Virus record (IMG/VR): IMGVR_UViG_3300033064_003914
Span: 30,032 to 94,031 of that record
Length of the DNA stretch: 64,000 nt
Strand: one strand, 5' to 3'
Source of the DNA: a virus
The position numbers were made by a program, and so were the translations under genes. Below, piece by piece: positions 34,482 to 41,967 of the stretch. Each line of letters opens with the position of its first letter. Position 1 is the stretch's first letter. The notes below the pieces were generated by a model. It had not been told where the DNA came from, did not search any database, and saw nothing but the letters and a program-made list of their open reading frames with translations.

Positions 34482-34898
34482 TCATGCGGCACCTTCTTGC
34501 GCCGCCAATTGCAAAATTTCTGATAGCTCTTCGTCAGAAGCGTTTTCTGAGGCGTCCAGCAGAGCATCAAATAACACGTTTTTGCCGCAGTCTGGTTTGC
34601 CGCAAGTTTCTTGCCACAGCGCGTCTAGTTTTCTACGCAGCCGAATTGTGCGTAAGCGCGGAAGCGTCCGAGCATTGCGCAACCAGTTAACAATCTTTGC
34701 GTCAGAATTTCGATTGCGGCACGCTATGATAACCTGCACGATAATCGAAATTGCCATTAAGATCAGCATAGGATCGAATCGAGCCAGCCCGTCAGCGCGA
34801 AAAGAAAGCTCACTTAAAAGACTTTCCCTTGCTCGCCGCAAAACCTGACTCGATTCGATCCTAGCGATTAACGGATCGTTAGTAGGCACTGTCCGCAC
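34482..34898 (-). CDS. single-pass membrane protein (about 138 aa), start uncertain
   Basis: A membrane helix near DPMLILMAISIIVQVIIAC is followed by a soluble basic domain (KIVNWLRNARTLPRLRTIRL) and a C-terminal acidic helix (ENASDEELSEILQLAAQ). The frame is open to 34913 with only TTG starts there; GTG 34898 after GAGCGTATGC is proposed. It overlaps the end of the 127-residue membrane gene. It resembles small phage membrane proteins of unknown role. Confidence 0.5.
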   Translation of the reverse strand: MRTVPTNDPLIARIESSQVLRRARESLLSELSFRADGLARFDPMLILMAISIIVQVIIACRNRNSDAKIVNWLRNARTLPRLRTIRLRRKLDALWQETCGKPDCGKNVLFDALLDASENASDEELSEILQLAAQEGAA

Positions 34899-35262
34899 GC
34901 ATACGCTCAACAAGCAGCGTTTCCGCGTAGCGGTATTGCGCTTGAATAGCTTCCTTTTTCACAGCCTCGCGGCCGCCTAAGTATTTCCACACAATAAAGC
35001 CGTTAACGCTAATTGTGCCCGCGGCGGCAATAAGCGCCGTAACAGCCTTTGTGACTTCTTGTGCGTTGTTCGAATCAAGCCAACCAACTACTGTAGCGGC
35101 AGTAATTAAATTTATGGCCACTGAGCTCACCATCGAAACAAATTCGGGTGTAACCCAATTTTTGTTATCTACTACGTCAGTAGCGGCGTTATTTAATACG
35201 CGCAGCTCGGCACGAAGGGCGTCAACGGGCTGCTTACTAACAGATGTTTTCTTTGTAGTCAT
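34879..35262 (-). CDS. holin-like two-helix membrane protein (127 aa)
   Basis: Two hydrophobic helices (about residues 41-60, VSSVAINLITAATVVGWLD, and 68-88, TALIAAAGTISVNGFIVW) are joined by a short polar loop, with a charged C-terminal tail (GGREAVKKEAIQAQYRYAE). Size, topology and charged tail fit phage holins. ATG 35262 has an AAGGAG site; the longer in-frame TTG-type starts do not. A holin call is inference only. Confidence 0.5.
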   Translation of the reverse strand: MTTKKTSVSKQPVDALRAELRVLNNAATDVVDNKNWVTPEFVSMVSSVAINLITAATVVGWLDSNNAQEVTKAVTALIAAAGTISVNGFIVWKYLGGREAVKKEAIQAQYRYAETLLVERMRADSAY

Positions 35263-35336
35263 GTAAATAAATCTCCTTGTAGCTGATATTCTCGCTAATC
35301 GACATGCGCAACGCAAGACGCTGTTTAATTATATTG

Positions 35337-36377
35337 TCACCGCATACCAAAAAGCGGCGGTACAACAGCGTGTAACATGCCAGCCCACAACCCGGCATCT
35401 TGGATTTTTTCTTGGGCCATAGGGGTTAAACCAGCTAAAGCTCCGAGCGTCCGCCCAGCGATGTTCGCCGTGGCTAAACCAACGCCCGCAGAAACCAAAC
35501 CGGTAATAACAGTAGCCGGGCTAATAATAGAAGACCGGGCCTGTGTAGAAAGCCCTGTCATTAAGCCGGTAGTGGCAGCAGCTACCGCGGGGCTCGTGTG
35601 CGGTACGATACCCGCCTGACTGTAACCTTTGCTAGCGTCAGACCAGACAGCGCGGTTAAACGCGTCTACAGGGATGGTCGGAGCGTATAACCCAGTGTTG
35701 CCTTGCGTTTTATCGGCGCCAAAAAAATTCGCTTTTTTTCCGGGGACAGGCGGTTGCTCGTTTGGAAGCTTAGCGTTGTTGCTGGTTACCCAAGAGTTTA
35801 AATAACCCGTACCCGGCAGCTGCCGCCGAATTTCTCCGGCGTTTAACGCTCCGTAACCTAATCCAATTAAACCGCCGGCAATACCTAACGGTTTTCGTAA
35901 TTGCCCGGGCTCTAAAAAACGTTCTGGAAACAACTGCTCGGCTAACGTGCCGGCGCCGTAACCAATTCCGCCAAGAAGCAGGCTCGACACAATAGCGTTT
36001 GATAGAGGGGTCGGCCCGCCGAGGGCCGTATTTGCTGTGTTCCAGCCAGCGCCGATAGTTTTCGTCATACTGGCTTGCTTAATTAAAACACTATGCGTGC
36101 TGTCCGGGGTTGTTTGCGTAAACAAAATTGGCACGCCGGCGTGGAGCGTATTTGCGTACGCTTCTTTTACGCGATTTGACAGTCGGTTTGGCGTATGTAC
36201 AAATATTTCATTTTTCTCAGGTTGCCAGCTAATTGTTGCAATAGCCAAAATGCCGGTCTCGCTGGCTACCTTGTTATGCATTAACTGTAACGCGCACGCT
36301 GTCGGCAAGAGAGCCTGCACGCGCGCAGGAACTTGCTGCCACTCCGCGAGCGTAAGTTGTGTCGGTGGAATACTCAT
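35337..36377 (-). CDS. glycine-zipper hydrophobic protein (346 aa)
   Basis: The start ATG 36377 overlaps the stop of the upstream gene as ATGA, so longer in-frame starts are rejected. Residues 1-110 are a soluble domain containing the only Cys. The rest alternates Gly/Ala hydrophobic patches (SSLLLGGIGYGAGTLAEQL, GGLIGLGYGALNAG, VSAGVGLATANIAGRTLG) with polar linkers. This is the same architecture as the internal virion-type proteins elsewhere in the window. Membrane insertion or ejection is inferred. Confidence 0.55.
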   Translation of the reverse strand: MSIPPTQLTLAEWQQVPARVQALLPTACALQLMHNKVASETGILAIATISWQPEKNEIFVHTPNRLSNRVKEAYANTLHAGVPILFTQTTPDSTHSVLIKQASMTKTIGAGWNTANTALGGPTPLSNAIVSSLLLGGIGYGAGTLAEQLFPERFLEPGQLRKPLGIAGGLIGLGYGALNAGEIRRQLPGTGYLNSWVTSNNAKLPNEQPPVPGKKANFFGADKTQGNTGLYAPTIPVDAFNRAVWSDASKGYSQAGIVPHTSPAVAAATTGLMTGLSTQARSSIISPATVITGLVSAGVGLATANIAGRTLGALAGLTPMAQEKIQDAGLWAGMLHAVVPPLFGMR

Positions 36378-36706
36378 GACAGAAACGCTCGCCAAAGTTG
36401 CACTACAAATAAACAAGACATAACAACCCAAATAAAAATGCCGCACACATACGCGATGTTGAGCCACGGTAACTTTGCAAGCTCTTTTTTTAGTTTTGTT
36501 ATTGGGATACGTTGCAAAATTATCAAGGCGCGGATGTAGTTTACGAACTGAAGATTGCTTGGGCGGATTGCGGGAATTTCTGGTTCCGGTGGTGTTGGTG
36601 GTGTTGGTGCCGGCACAGGTTCTGGTAAAGGCGCGGGTGCCGGATCAGGCTCTACCTTTTTTGGCGTAAACCAATCTATGATTTTTGTTATGACAGGGGC
36701 GGCCAT
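36374..36706 (-). CDS. proline-rich single-pass membrane protein (110 aa)
   Basis: A Pro/Glu/Ala-rich spacer (about residues 18-47) leads to a basic helical part and one C-terminal transmembrane helix (AYVCGIFIWVVMSCLFVVQL). The architecture is reminiscent of energy-transducing or spanin-like proteins that cross a periplasm, but no signature is present. It starts immediately after the stop of the Nudix fusion gene and overlaps the next gene by 4 bp. Confidence 0.6.
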   Translation of the reverse strand: MAAPVITKIIDWFTPKKVEPDPAPAPLPEPVPAPTPPTPPEPEIPAIRPSNLQFVNYIRALIILQRIPITKLKKELAKLPWLNIAYVCGIFIWVVMSCLFVVQLWRAFLS

Positions 36707-36707
36707 T

Positions 36708-38636
36708 TTATGACAACGCAGCGAGTACGTTGCCTCCGTGACGGTTAATCATCTGCGTCGCGAAACCGGGCTGTTTAGGAGCCTCACCGCGAGCTAGTGC
36801 CATATTTTGCTGATGCCGGTAAGCCGGGTCTAGTGTTTTGCGCCAGCTTTCAGTATTTGCCTGCATATGCAGTTGATTGTCGCCTCTATTTTTTACGGTC
36901 ATTAGATGCTTTACGAAATTACGCCACACAGATTCATCTTTGCTGTAAGCGACAGGCGTAGCTTTAAGTTGCGCTAGATACGGCTCAGCTTCTGCTGCTT
37001 TTGCGCGCACCTTTACGTCAGGCGGAATAATAGTCGGGTCGGCGTGGAACTTGAATTTAGTGGGGTCATGCGTGACGCCCATGTGATGCGGCAGCGGGTC
37101 GTCCACGTACCACTCATTCGGGGCCTTGAGCATTAATTCGCGTAAGATAGCATTCTTTTGATCGTATCTTTTAGCGTCAGAATGCTCTTTGGCGGCACGC
37201 AGCTGCAAAATAATTGCGGGTGTTTTATTTACCGTTTCTTTTTGCTCTTTGTGCGTATAGTAGGCGGGCTCTGTTTGCAGATAATCCTTGGCAATTTCTT
37301 TGGCGATTTGATCATTGTCGGTATGTTCTCGCTCATCTTCGACTCCCGTAGCTAATTGTTTAGGTGAGAATTTACTGTCGGGGATATTGTCCGCCGTAAC
37401 GCTCGGAAGAATATCGGCAGCTGTCTTTTTAGCGGCGTTAGCAATAATATGCTGCAAGGCCGCGAGTCGGCCGGCGGCGACACTTGGCGCCATAAAGTTT
37501 TTGTGGCCTGCCATCATTTCCGCTGCTGCGGACGGGTTGTACATCTTGCGCTGGGCTGCGTCCCACTTATCAAGATTTTTTCGTCGCAACTTATTAAGAA
37601 TGTCCACCGCGACAAAATGAGTGCGAGACCCCGCAAAATTGCGCTGTTTTTCTTGACGATGTTTTTCGCTCCACGCATTGTCTACCGGGGCTACTGGCAA
37701 TACACGCGGATTTGTCGCTTTTATGCCGGTCTCTTCTTCAAGTTCGCGAATCGCCGCTTGCCCGGGATCTTCACCGGGATCTATACCGCCCCCCGGAACA
37801 GCAAAAGATTTGTCTGTATTCCAAATTCCGCCGTAAATGCGGCCTTTAGGGTCGTGCGCGTAAACCTCTACTCGTTCGCGCCACGGTAATTTGTCGGCCG
37901 GCGTATCCCACGGCGCGCCTTCGTGCGCTGCAGTCTTGCGCGTGCTGCAACAACCAAACTTTTTACAAACACATGTCGCGGGGCAGGTGCACGTTCCAGA
38001 ACAACTGCAGTCGTAAGTTGTTTTATCGTCAGATGCGGCTTTTAGCTCGCCGCGACCAGACGCAGCATCAAATTTGCTTACGGCATTATTACCAAGAACT
38101 CGGCGGCGGCGGCAAGCAACTGTAATGTGAAACGCGTGGTCGCCGTTCGGTAACGGTGATAGGCCGTAACTTTTGCGGAGCGCGGTCAGCGCGGGGCTAA
38201 CAACTTGCACAGCCCAGACGCGGCTAATACCGTCTACGTTGCTGACTGGTATTTCCTTTACAGGCCCGAGCCCGTAGTTGAACATTTGCCCGCGTTCATT
38301 AATCTTGTCCGCACCGATAGCCGCTACCTCATCGGCCGTAAGCACCGAGATATGCGCATTTAACGCGTCTTCAGCCACCCCGGGGACGTTCATTAGGCCT
38401 GCAATCGGGAGCTCAGCGCCGGGCGCGGTTAACGCCGAAAACAGACCGCGCACGAAAGCGTTCGGCACTGACAGCAGCAGCCAGCCGCTTTTAGACAGGT
38501 ACAGGCGGCCGGCAAGATGATAGTTTGTAGCGGCAGTTTTGCAATTAAGCGCTACACAGCCGTGCGCGTGTCCGCGCGCGTAGAAAACTTCCTGCAGTTC
38601 AGGAGATAGCGGCTGTAAAAAAGATATACCATCCAT
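36708..38636 (-). CDS. 2H-phosphoesterase-like / Cys-rich / Nudix fusion protein
   Basis: 642 residues from ATG 38636 (GGAG five bases upstream); a GTG two codons earlier is less likely. The N-terminal domain has two H-x-S/T motifs about 75 residues apart (NAHISVL and AFHITVA), the 2H phosphoesterase signature. A Cys-rich linker near residues 208-232 has eight Cys (CSCSGTCTC, CVCKKFGCC). A Nudix box then follows (GGGIDPGE...AAIRELEEETGI, near 283-306). The C-terminal 300 residues are helical without known motifs. 2H enzymes open cyclic phosphates and Nudix enzymes cleave nucleoside diphosphate derivatives, so processing of a nucleotide signal or RNA end is plausible. Confidence 0.75.
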   Translation of the reverse strand: MDGISFLQPLSPELQEVFYARGHAHGCVALNCKTAATNYHLAGRLYLSKSGWLLLSVPNAFVRGLFSALTAPGAELPIAGLMNVPGVAEDALNAHISVLTADEVAAIGADKINERGQMFNYGLGPVKEIPVSNVDGISRVWAVQVVSPALTALRKSYGLSPLPNGDHAFHITVACRRRRVLGNNAVSKFDAASGRGELKAASDDKTTYDCSCSGTCTCPATCVCKKFGCCSTRKTAAHEGAPWDTPADKLPWRERVEVYAHDPKGRIYGGIWNTDKSFAVPGGGIDPGEDPGQAAIRELEEETGIKATNPRVLPVAPVDNAWSEKHRQEKQRNFAGSRTHFVAVDILNKLRRKNLDKWDAAQRKMYNPSAAAEMMAGHKNFMAPSVAAGRLAALQHIIANAAKKTAADILPSVTADNIPDSKFSPKQLATGVEDEREHTDNDQIAKEIAKDYLQTEPAYYTHKEQKETVNKTPAIILQLRAAKEHSDAKRYDQKNAILRELMLKAPNEWYVDDPLPHHMGVTHDPTKFKFHADPTIIPPDVKVRAKAAEAEPYLAQLKATPVAYSKDESVWRNFVKHLMTVKNRGDNQLHMQANTESWRKTLDPAYRHQQNMALARGEAPKQPGFATQMINRHGGNVLAALS

Positions 38637-38647
38637 ACTCACTCCAG

Positions 38648-38719
38648 CTGCCCGACTAGGATTTGAACCTAGAACCTAAGCATTAACAGTGCTCCGCGCT
38701 ACCGTTGCGCCATCGGGCA
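38648..38719 (-). tRNA. tRNA-Asn (GUU)
   Basis: Minus-strand 72-nt cloverleaf: acceptor TGCCCGA/TCGGGCA with discriminator G, D-stem GCGC/GCGC, anticodon stem GAGCA/TGCTT with loop CTGTTAA (anticodon GTT), T-arm CTAGG-TTCAAAT-CCTAG. CCA is not encoded. It lies between the small membrane gene and the Nudix fusion gene, whose ribosome binding site follows it directly. Confidence 0.95.
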
Positions 38720-38722
38720 GAA

Positions 38723-38905
38723 TTAAGCAGCTGTATTGTTCCGGGTGCTGTAATTAAAATCGTGCGTTTGGATGTCTTTGGATTGGCTACTAACGTCCGC
38801 ACTGGCTGCAAAAAGCAAACCCAGCGCGCAAACAGCGGCTAAAAACCACGCTAAAAGGCTAAGCCGGTAGCGCTGATCAATCGTCATTGTTGCGGAGTGT
38901 GTCAT
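38723..38905 (-). CDS. small single-pass membrane protein (60 aa)
   Basis: Residues 16-34 form one hydrophobic helix (LLAWFLAAVCALGLLFAAS) followed by a short polar tail. It overlaps the end of the upstream membrane gene by 29 bp. A second ATG at 38887 is in frame. The pair of adjacent small membrane proteins next to a tRNA could be lysis proteins, but nothing identifies them. Confidence 0.5.
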   Translation of the reverse strand: MTHSATMTIDQRYRLSLLAWFLAAVCALGLLFAASADVSSQSKDIQTHDFNYSTRNNTAA

Positions 38906-39227
38906 CGCGATCTCGCTCGTGGTGAATAATTACTTTAATTCCAGCGCCAGACAAGATAGAAATTAAAATGTCAGTAACGGTTGATCCGCCCATGCCAGCT
39001 AATACGCATATCCCAATCAAGCCACTTACATTTTCGGCGTTTCGGTAGTTTTGATACCACAAAAGTGCGACGGCTAAGCCGAGAAACCCGGCGTTTAACA
39101 TCGCGCTTATTAACGCCAGTTTAGAGAGTTTTCGAGCGAAACGCAAAAATGTCGCTAGCCCGGCGAAAGCCGCTACACCGAACGCGCTGGCAAATACAGC
39201 TAGCGAATGAGAATATTCGTCTAACAC
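38877..39227 (-). CDS. multi-pass small membrane protein, holin candidate (116 aa)
   Basis: Start chosen at GTG 39227 because CTAGGTAGCAAC lies just upstream and earlier in-frame starts run into the folded RNA region. Three to four hydrophobic helices are visible (LAVFASAFGVAAFAGLATFL, LALISAMLNAGFLGLAVALL, LIGICVLAGMGGSTVTDILI), and the C-terminus is a charged tail (HHERDRDDTLRNNDD). This topology fits class I holins. Function is inferred. Confidence 0.55.
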   Translation of the reverse strand: MLDEYSHSLAVFASAFGVAAFAGLATFLRFARKLSKLALISAMLNAGFLGLAVALLWYQNYRNAENVSGLIGICVLAGMGGSTVTDILISILSGAGIKVIIHHERDRDDTLRNNDD

Positions 39228-39267
39228 GTTGCTACCTAGTAAGTTATGTAAAATTTGTGTGTGTATT

Positions 39268-39487
39268 TGTTGTAAGCTCCTGTGATCCCCTCCACAGGCC
39301 CGGACCTCGTCGAAACGAGGCATGCAATGACTTTCTAAGGCGTAAACTCAACCTCGTGCGGCATTCATTGCTCCACCAACCGTGAGCGCGGCCAAAGCCT
39401 GACCACGGATTCCTGTCAGCCCGTAAAACATCCCTGTTGTACGAACTGCTTCCCTAACCAGTCGGCCACCACGACTAACTTACAACA
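39268..39487 (-). ncRNA. candidate structured non-coding RNA (about 220 nt)
   Basis: No gene fits this interval. The ends pair perfectly over 9 bp (TGTTGTAAG at 39268-39276 with CTTACAACA at 39479-39487). Inside lie several independent stems: CCTGTG/CACAGG (39279-39298), CCTCGT/ACGAGG with a UUCG loop on the minus strand (39305-39320), GCAATGA/TCATTGC (39324-39371) and CCGTG/CACGG (39380-39408). This makes a multibranched fold. It does not match tRNA, tmRNA, RNase P or 6S layouts that I know. Strand is assumed from the neighbours. Confidence 0.6.
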
Positions 39488-39506
39488 TGTCAAGTTTAAC
39501 AGAAAT

Positions 39507-40511
39507 TTACAAAATTTTTGCGGCAATCAAACAGCCCCTGGCAACTGCGTGAAGCGGATCCGCTGCATGCCTAACTTCTTTAACGGCCAGCGGAAACCCA
39601 TTTGCAGCCAATTTTTCGGCAAGTAATTTAACAAAACCCGCAGCTTTTGATGTTCCGCCCGCTACGGCAATAGGTAGCGGAGCTTTGAACTTCGGTAGCA
39701 ACTTGTGCCCGGTTAGCGCCGCGGCAAGTTGCTTTGTGGTGTAGTCAATCAGCCGTTCGTAATACGCCGACACAGCAGCCAAAATGTGATTTTCGTTTGG
39801 CTCGCCTACTTGAAACACGCCGTGCTCTTTTTCCGCCTGCACAACGCTATCCGGCTCGTTAACAGCTACGGCCGACATTCGATCAACCCAGTCGCCGGAT
39901 TTGGTTGTCGAAAACATTACAGTAGGCTCGCCGCTAAGCATTACGCAGACATTTACCATACCGGCACCAAAAGATAAGCCAATACCGGTGTAATCGTCGT
40001 TTTCAAATTCTGAGTAGCACAGCGCCTCAGCTTCGTTAATAGCCCGCGCAAGATAGCCGGCCCCGGCCAAAATAAGCTTAACGACGTCTTCGTGGTACCC
40101 GACGTCAAAATCCGTGTCTTCTTGATCTACAGGCTGCGCCGGAATACAGAACACGATCTTTTCGTCCGCCTCGTCGGCTTTACCCACGACTTCTTGCAGA
40201 ATAAAAGCTAGTATGCGTTTTGCGTCTTTTTCTTTAGGGCTAACAACTCCGCGATACATCGGACGTTTGGCCGAGTCATTGCGCTCAACGGCTTTCTCGA
40301 TTGCGTCCTGCCCGAGCAGAATAAAGGTACCGTCCTCGTCTTTTACAAATATTTTGCCGGCGAGCCCCTTTTCAATCATTTTGGTAGCGACTGGCGTGGT
40401 TGGCTTAATTGCGTAAAACGCGTCGCGAAAGTCTTTGTAGTCCACGTTTCCCTCTGCGCCGTCTTTCGCGAGGACAATGAACGATGTACCAACGTCTAAA
40501 CCTTTTGCCAT
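39507..40511 (-). CDS. actin-like ATPase (ParM/Hsp70-fold)
   Basis: 334 residues with the actin-superfamily order of nucleotide motifs: phosphate-1 near the N-terminus (GLDVGTSFIVLAKD), phosphate-2 in the middle (GIGLSFGAGMVNVCVML) and the adenosine loop near residue 275 (IAVAGGTSKAAGFVKLL). A conserved-type EAEALCYSEFE helix lies between them. Actin-like proteins of plasmids and phages form filaments that segregate or position DNA. The next gene is a short membrane-anchored protein that could be its partner. Confidence 0.8.
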   Translation of the reverse strand: MAKGLDVGTSFIVLAKDGAEGNVDYKDFRDAFYAIKPTTPVATKMIEKGLAGKIFVKDEDGTFILLGQDAIEKAVERNDSAKRPMYRGVVSPKEKDAKRILAFILQEVVGKADEADEKIVFCIPAQPVDQEDTDFDVGYHEDVVKLILAGAGYLARAINEAEALCYSEFENDDYTGIGLSFGAGMVNVCVMLSGEPTVMFSTTKSGDWVDRMSAVAVNEPDSVVQAEKEHGVFQVGEPNENHILAAVSAYYERLIDYTTKQLAAALTGHKLLPKFKAPLPIAVAGGTSKAAGFVKLLAEKLAANGFPLAVKEVRHAADPLHAVARGCLIAAKIL

Positions 40512-40512
40512 A

Positions 40513-40821
40513 TTATTTGCCCTTTAACTGAGCGAGTTTAGAAACCGAGGTTTGAATATCATCCTGTGTTGTCGTAGTTTTGCCAATAGCGGTATCTTGC
40601 ATTTTAGCTAAACCGTCCGTCCGAATTGTCGTTACGTATTTAGTGTCGTCAATGTTTACAGCTGCTTTTATTGCTGCTGAAGTTTTAGCAGCCTTTAGAA
40701 AGCTAGCGGGCTGTTGTGTATTAGATTGCAACGCGCCAGCTATTTTGTCTACGCGCCCAACAAGATAACCAGCGACAAAACTACCCAAAATGCCTAAAAA
40801 TACGATAAGGTTTATTGTCAT
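40513..40821 (-). CDS. single-pass membrane protein, possible partner of actin-like protein (102 aa)
   Basis: One N-terminal transmembrane helix (INLIVFLGILGSFVAGYLVG) followed by a soluble helical and Thr/Gln-rich tail ending KLAQLKGK. It overlaps the stop of the endonuclease gene as ATGA and precedes the actin-like gene by one base, so all three are translationally linked. Anchoring or regulating the actin-like filament is a guess from adjacency. Confidence 0.55.
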   Translation of the reverse strand: MTINLIVFLGILGSFVAGYLVGRVDKIAGALQSNTQQPASFLKAAKTSAAIKAAVNIDDTKYVTTIRTDGLAKMQDTAIGKTTTTQDDIQTSVSKLAQLKGK

Positions 40822-41444
40822 GGTTTAGACCATCCTTTGTGGTTTTTTCGCGAGCCTCGATGCACGCAGCACATGTGAGCGTGATCTAAGTTATTTTTGC
40901 GACAAAACGCTCTTAAATTGTGCACAGTCTTTGAGTTACCAGCAGGATCTAAAAATTTAAAAGTTTTGGCTTGCTGGGCTTGCGCCATAGCTGCACCAAG
41001 TCTTTGTGGTTGCCCTCTGCGGTCATAGACAAACGCGTGAATGCCGGCGCATGCGGCCGCCGACTTCTTACCGCCAAGTGAGCCCCATTGGCGCCGCTCA
41101 TCTGTTGTCGCGTATATGCGGCCGCCAATATTGCGGTTTATGCAGATCGCGGGCCCGACGTGACTAGCCTCTAAAGCTTCTCTAATTAACGTATTTTCCC
41201 GTTCAGCAAGTCGCCGTAAACTAGTGCGAGAAACAGCCCGATATTCTGCGTGCAGCACGACTTTTAAGGCGTCTGCCTGATATTCGGCGTTTTTTGCGTC
41301 GTTGTACTGCGCGAACGTAACCAATGAGCCAAAATACTCAACGTCCGCTGCAGGGGTCACGTCGGTTATGCGTGACCCGTAGTAAAATTTGTAATCCAGT
41401 GCGGGATACAAAATAACGTAAACATAATGCCAGCGCTTTTCCAT
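40818..41444 (-). CDS. GIY-YIG family homing endonuclease-like protein
   Basis: 208 residues. The catalytic module reads YVY (7-9) followed by KFYYGSR (19-25), the GIY-YIG pattern with the usual Arg after YG. The C-terminus (SKTVHNLRAFCRKNNLDHAHM...GSRKNHKGWSKP) is a DNA-binding NUMOD-like repeat typical of phage free-standing endonucleases. Its start codon follows a hairpin that holds the ribosome binding site. It is probably a mobile gene; no split host gene is obvious next to it. Confidence 0.82.
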   Translation of the reverse strand: MEKRWHYVYVILYPALDYKFYYGSRITDVTPAADVEYFGSLVTFAQYNDAKNAEYQADALKVVLHAEYRAVSRTSLRRLAERENTLIREALEASHVGPAICINRNIGGRIYATTDERRQWGSLGGKKSAAACAGIHAFVYDRRGQPQRLGAAMAQAQQAKTFKFLDPAGNSKTVHNLRAFCRKNNLDHAHMCCVHRGSRKNHKGWSKP

Positions 41445-41445
41445 A

Positions 41446-41463
41446 CACTGAGTCCTTTCAGTG
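41446..41463 (-). promoter_or_regulatory. hairpin presenting the endonuclease ribosome binding site
   Basis: On the minus strand CACTGA and TCAGTG pair around an AAGGAC loop, which is the Shine-Dalgarno element of the endonuclease gene, two bases before its ATG. RBS-sequestering hairpins are known for phage homing endonuclease genes, where they limit early translation. Confidence 0.65.
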
Positions 41464-41511
41464 CTGTAGGCGCGGCTAGGCCAAACTAACCGCTAGTATT
41501 AATTTAACCTT

Positions 41512-41967
41512 TTACGGGGCGGTTTCAGAAGCTAATTTGGCGTCCAGTATTAGTAATTCAGGCGCCCAAATGGCTGCTGGGTCTACAGCGCCGGGCGCAA
41601 ACACGGGCAACGTCTCAGTAATAGACTGCCGAGATTTAATGTTGTCTAGAACTGTTTGACTGGCGTCGCCGACAAACTCCGGCAAGTCATCAATCCATAT
41701 GTCAATTTTTATGTTGCGCGCTTCGGCGACAGCGCGCTTTGGCTTGTGATTGGAAAAAATAGTGCCGAGGATAAGTTCTGCCGTTTGCGCGCCAATAACG
41801 TCGGCGAGCTGGGCATGGTTCTCTGGCGTATCGTGTCGCGCAGTGATAACCCACACACGATGACCCCGCATAACGCAGAGCCGAACAAAAAGCCGCCAAA
41901 ACTCAATATCAGCCGTAAACGTGCAGTCAAAATCAAGAGCAATAACCAGCGTCCTATGCGGCGTCAT
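41512..41967 (-). CDS. HAD-like phosphatase
   Basis: 151 residues with HAD motifs: nucleophile motif I ALDFDCTFTAD (Asp12, Asp14), motif II threonine in VITARHD, a basic motif III candidate SNHKPKRAVAE and acidic motif IV WIDDLPEF. The Gly of the canonical DFDGT is replaced by Cys. Small cap-less HAD proteins of this type are phosphatases acting on nucleotides or sugar phosphates. It overlaps the upstream glycosyltransferase gene by 4 bp, which suggests a linked role. Confidence 0.75.
   Translation of the reverse strand: MTPHRTLVIALDFDCTFTADIEFWRLFVRLCVMRGHRVWVITARHDTPENHAQLADVIGAQTAELILGTIFSNHKPKRAVAEARNIKIDIWIDDLPEFVGDASQTVLDNIKSRQSITETLPVFAPGAVDPAAIWAPELLILDAKLASETAP

Noticed and set aside
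34519-34528. Further copy of the CTGATAGC motif
   Set aside because: It lies inside a coding sequence and is not next to a T run or hairpin, so it is likely chance.
39268-39487. tRNA, tmRNA, RNase P or group I intron in the folded gap
   Set aside because: No TTCRA T-loop in a proper arm, no tmRNA tag frame, and no RNase P or group I core sequences that I could recognise.
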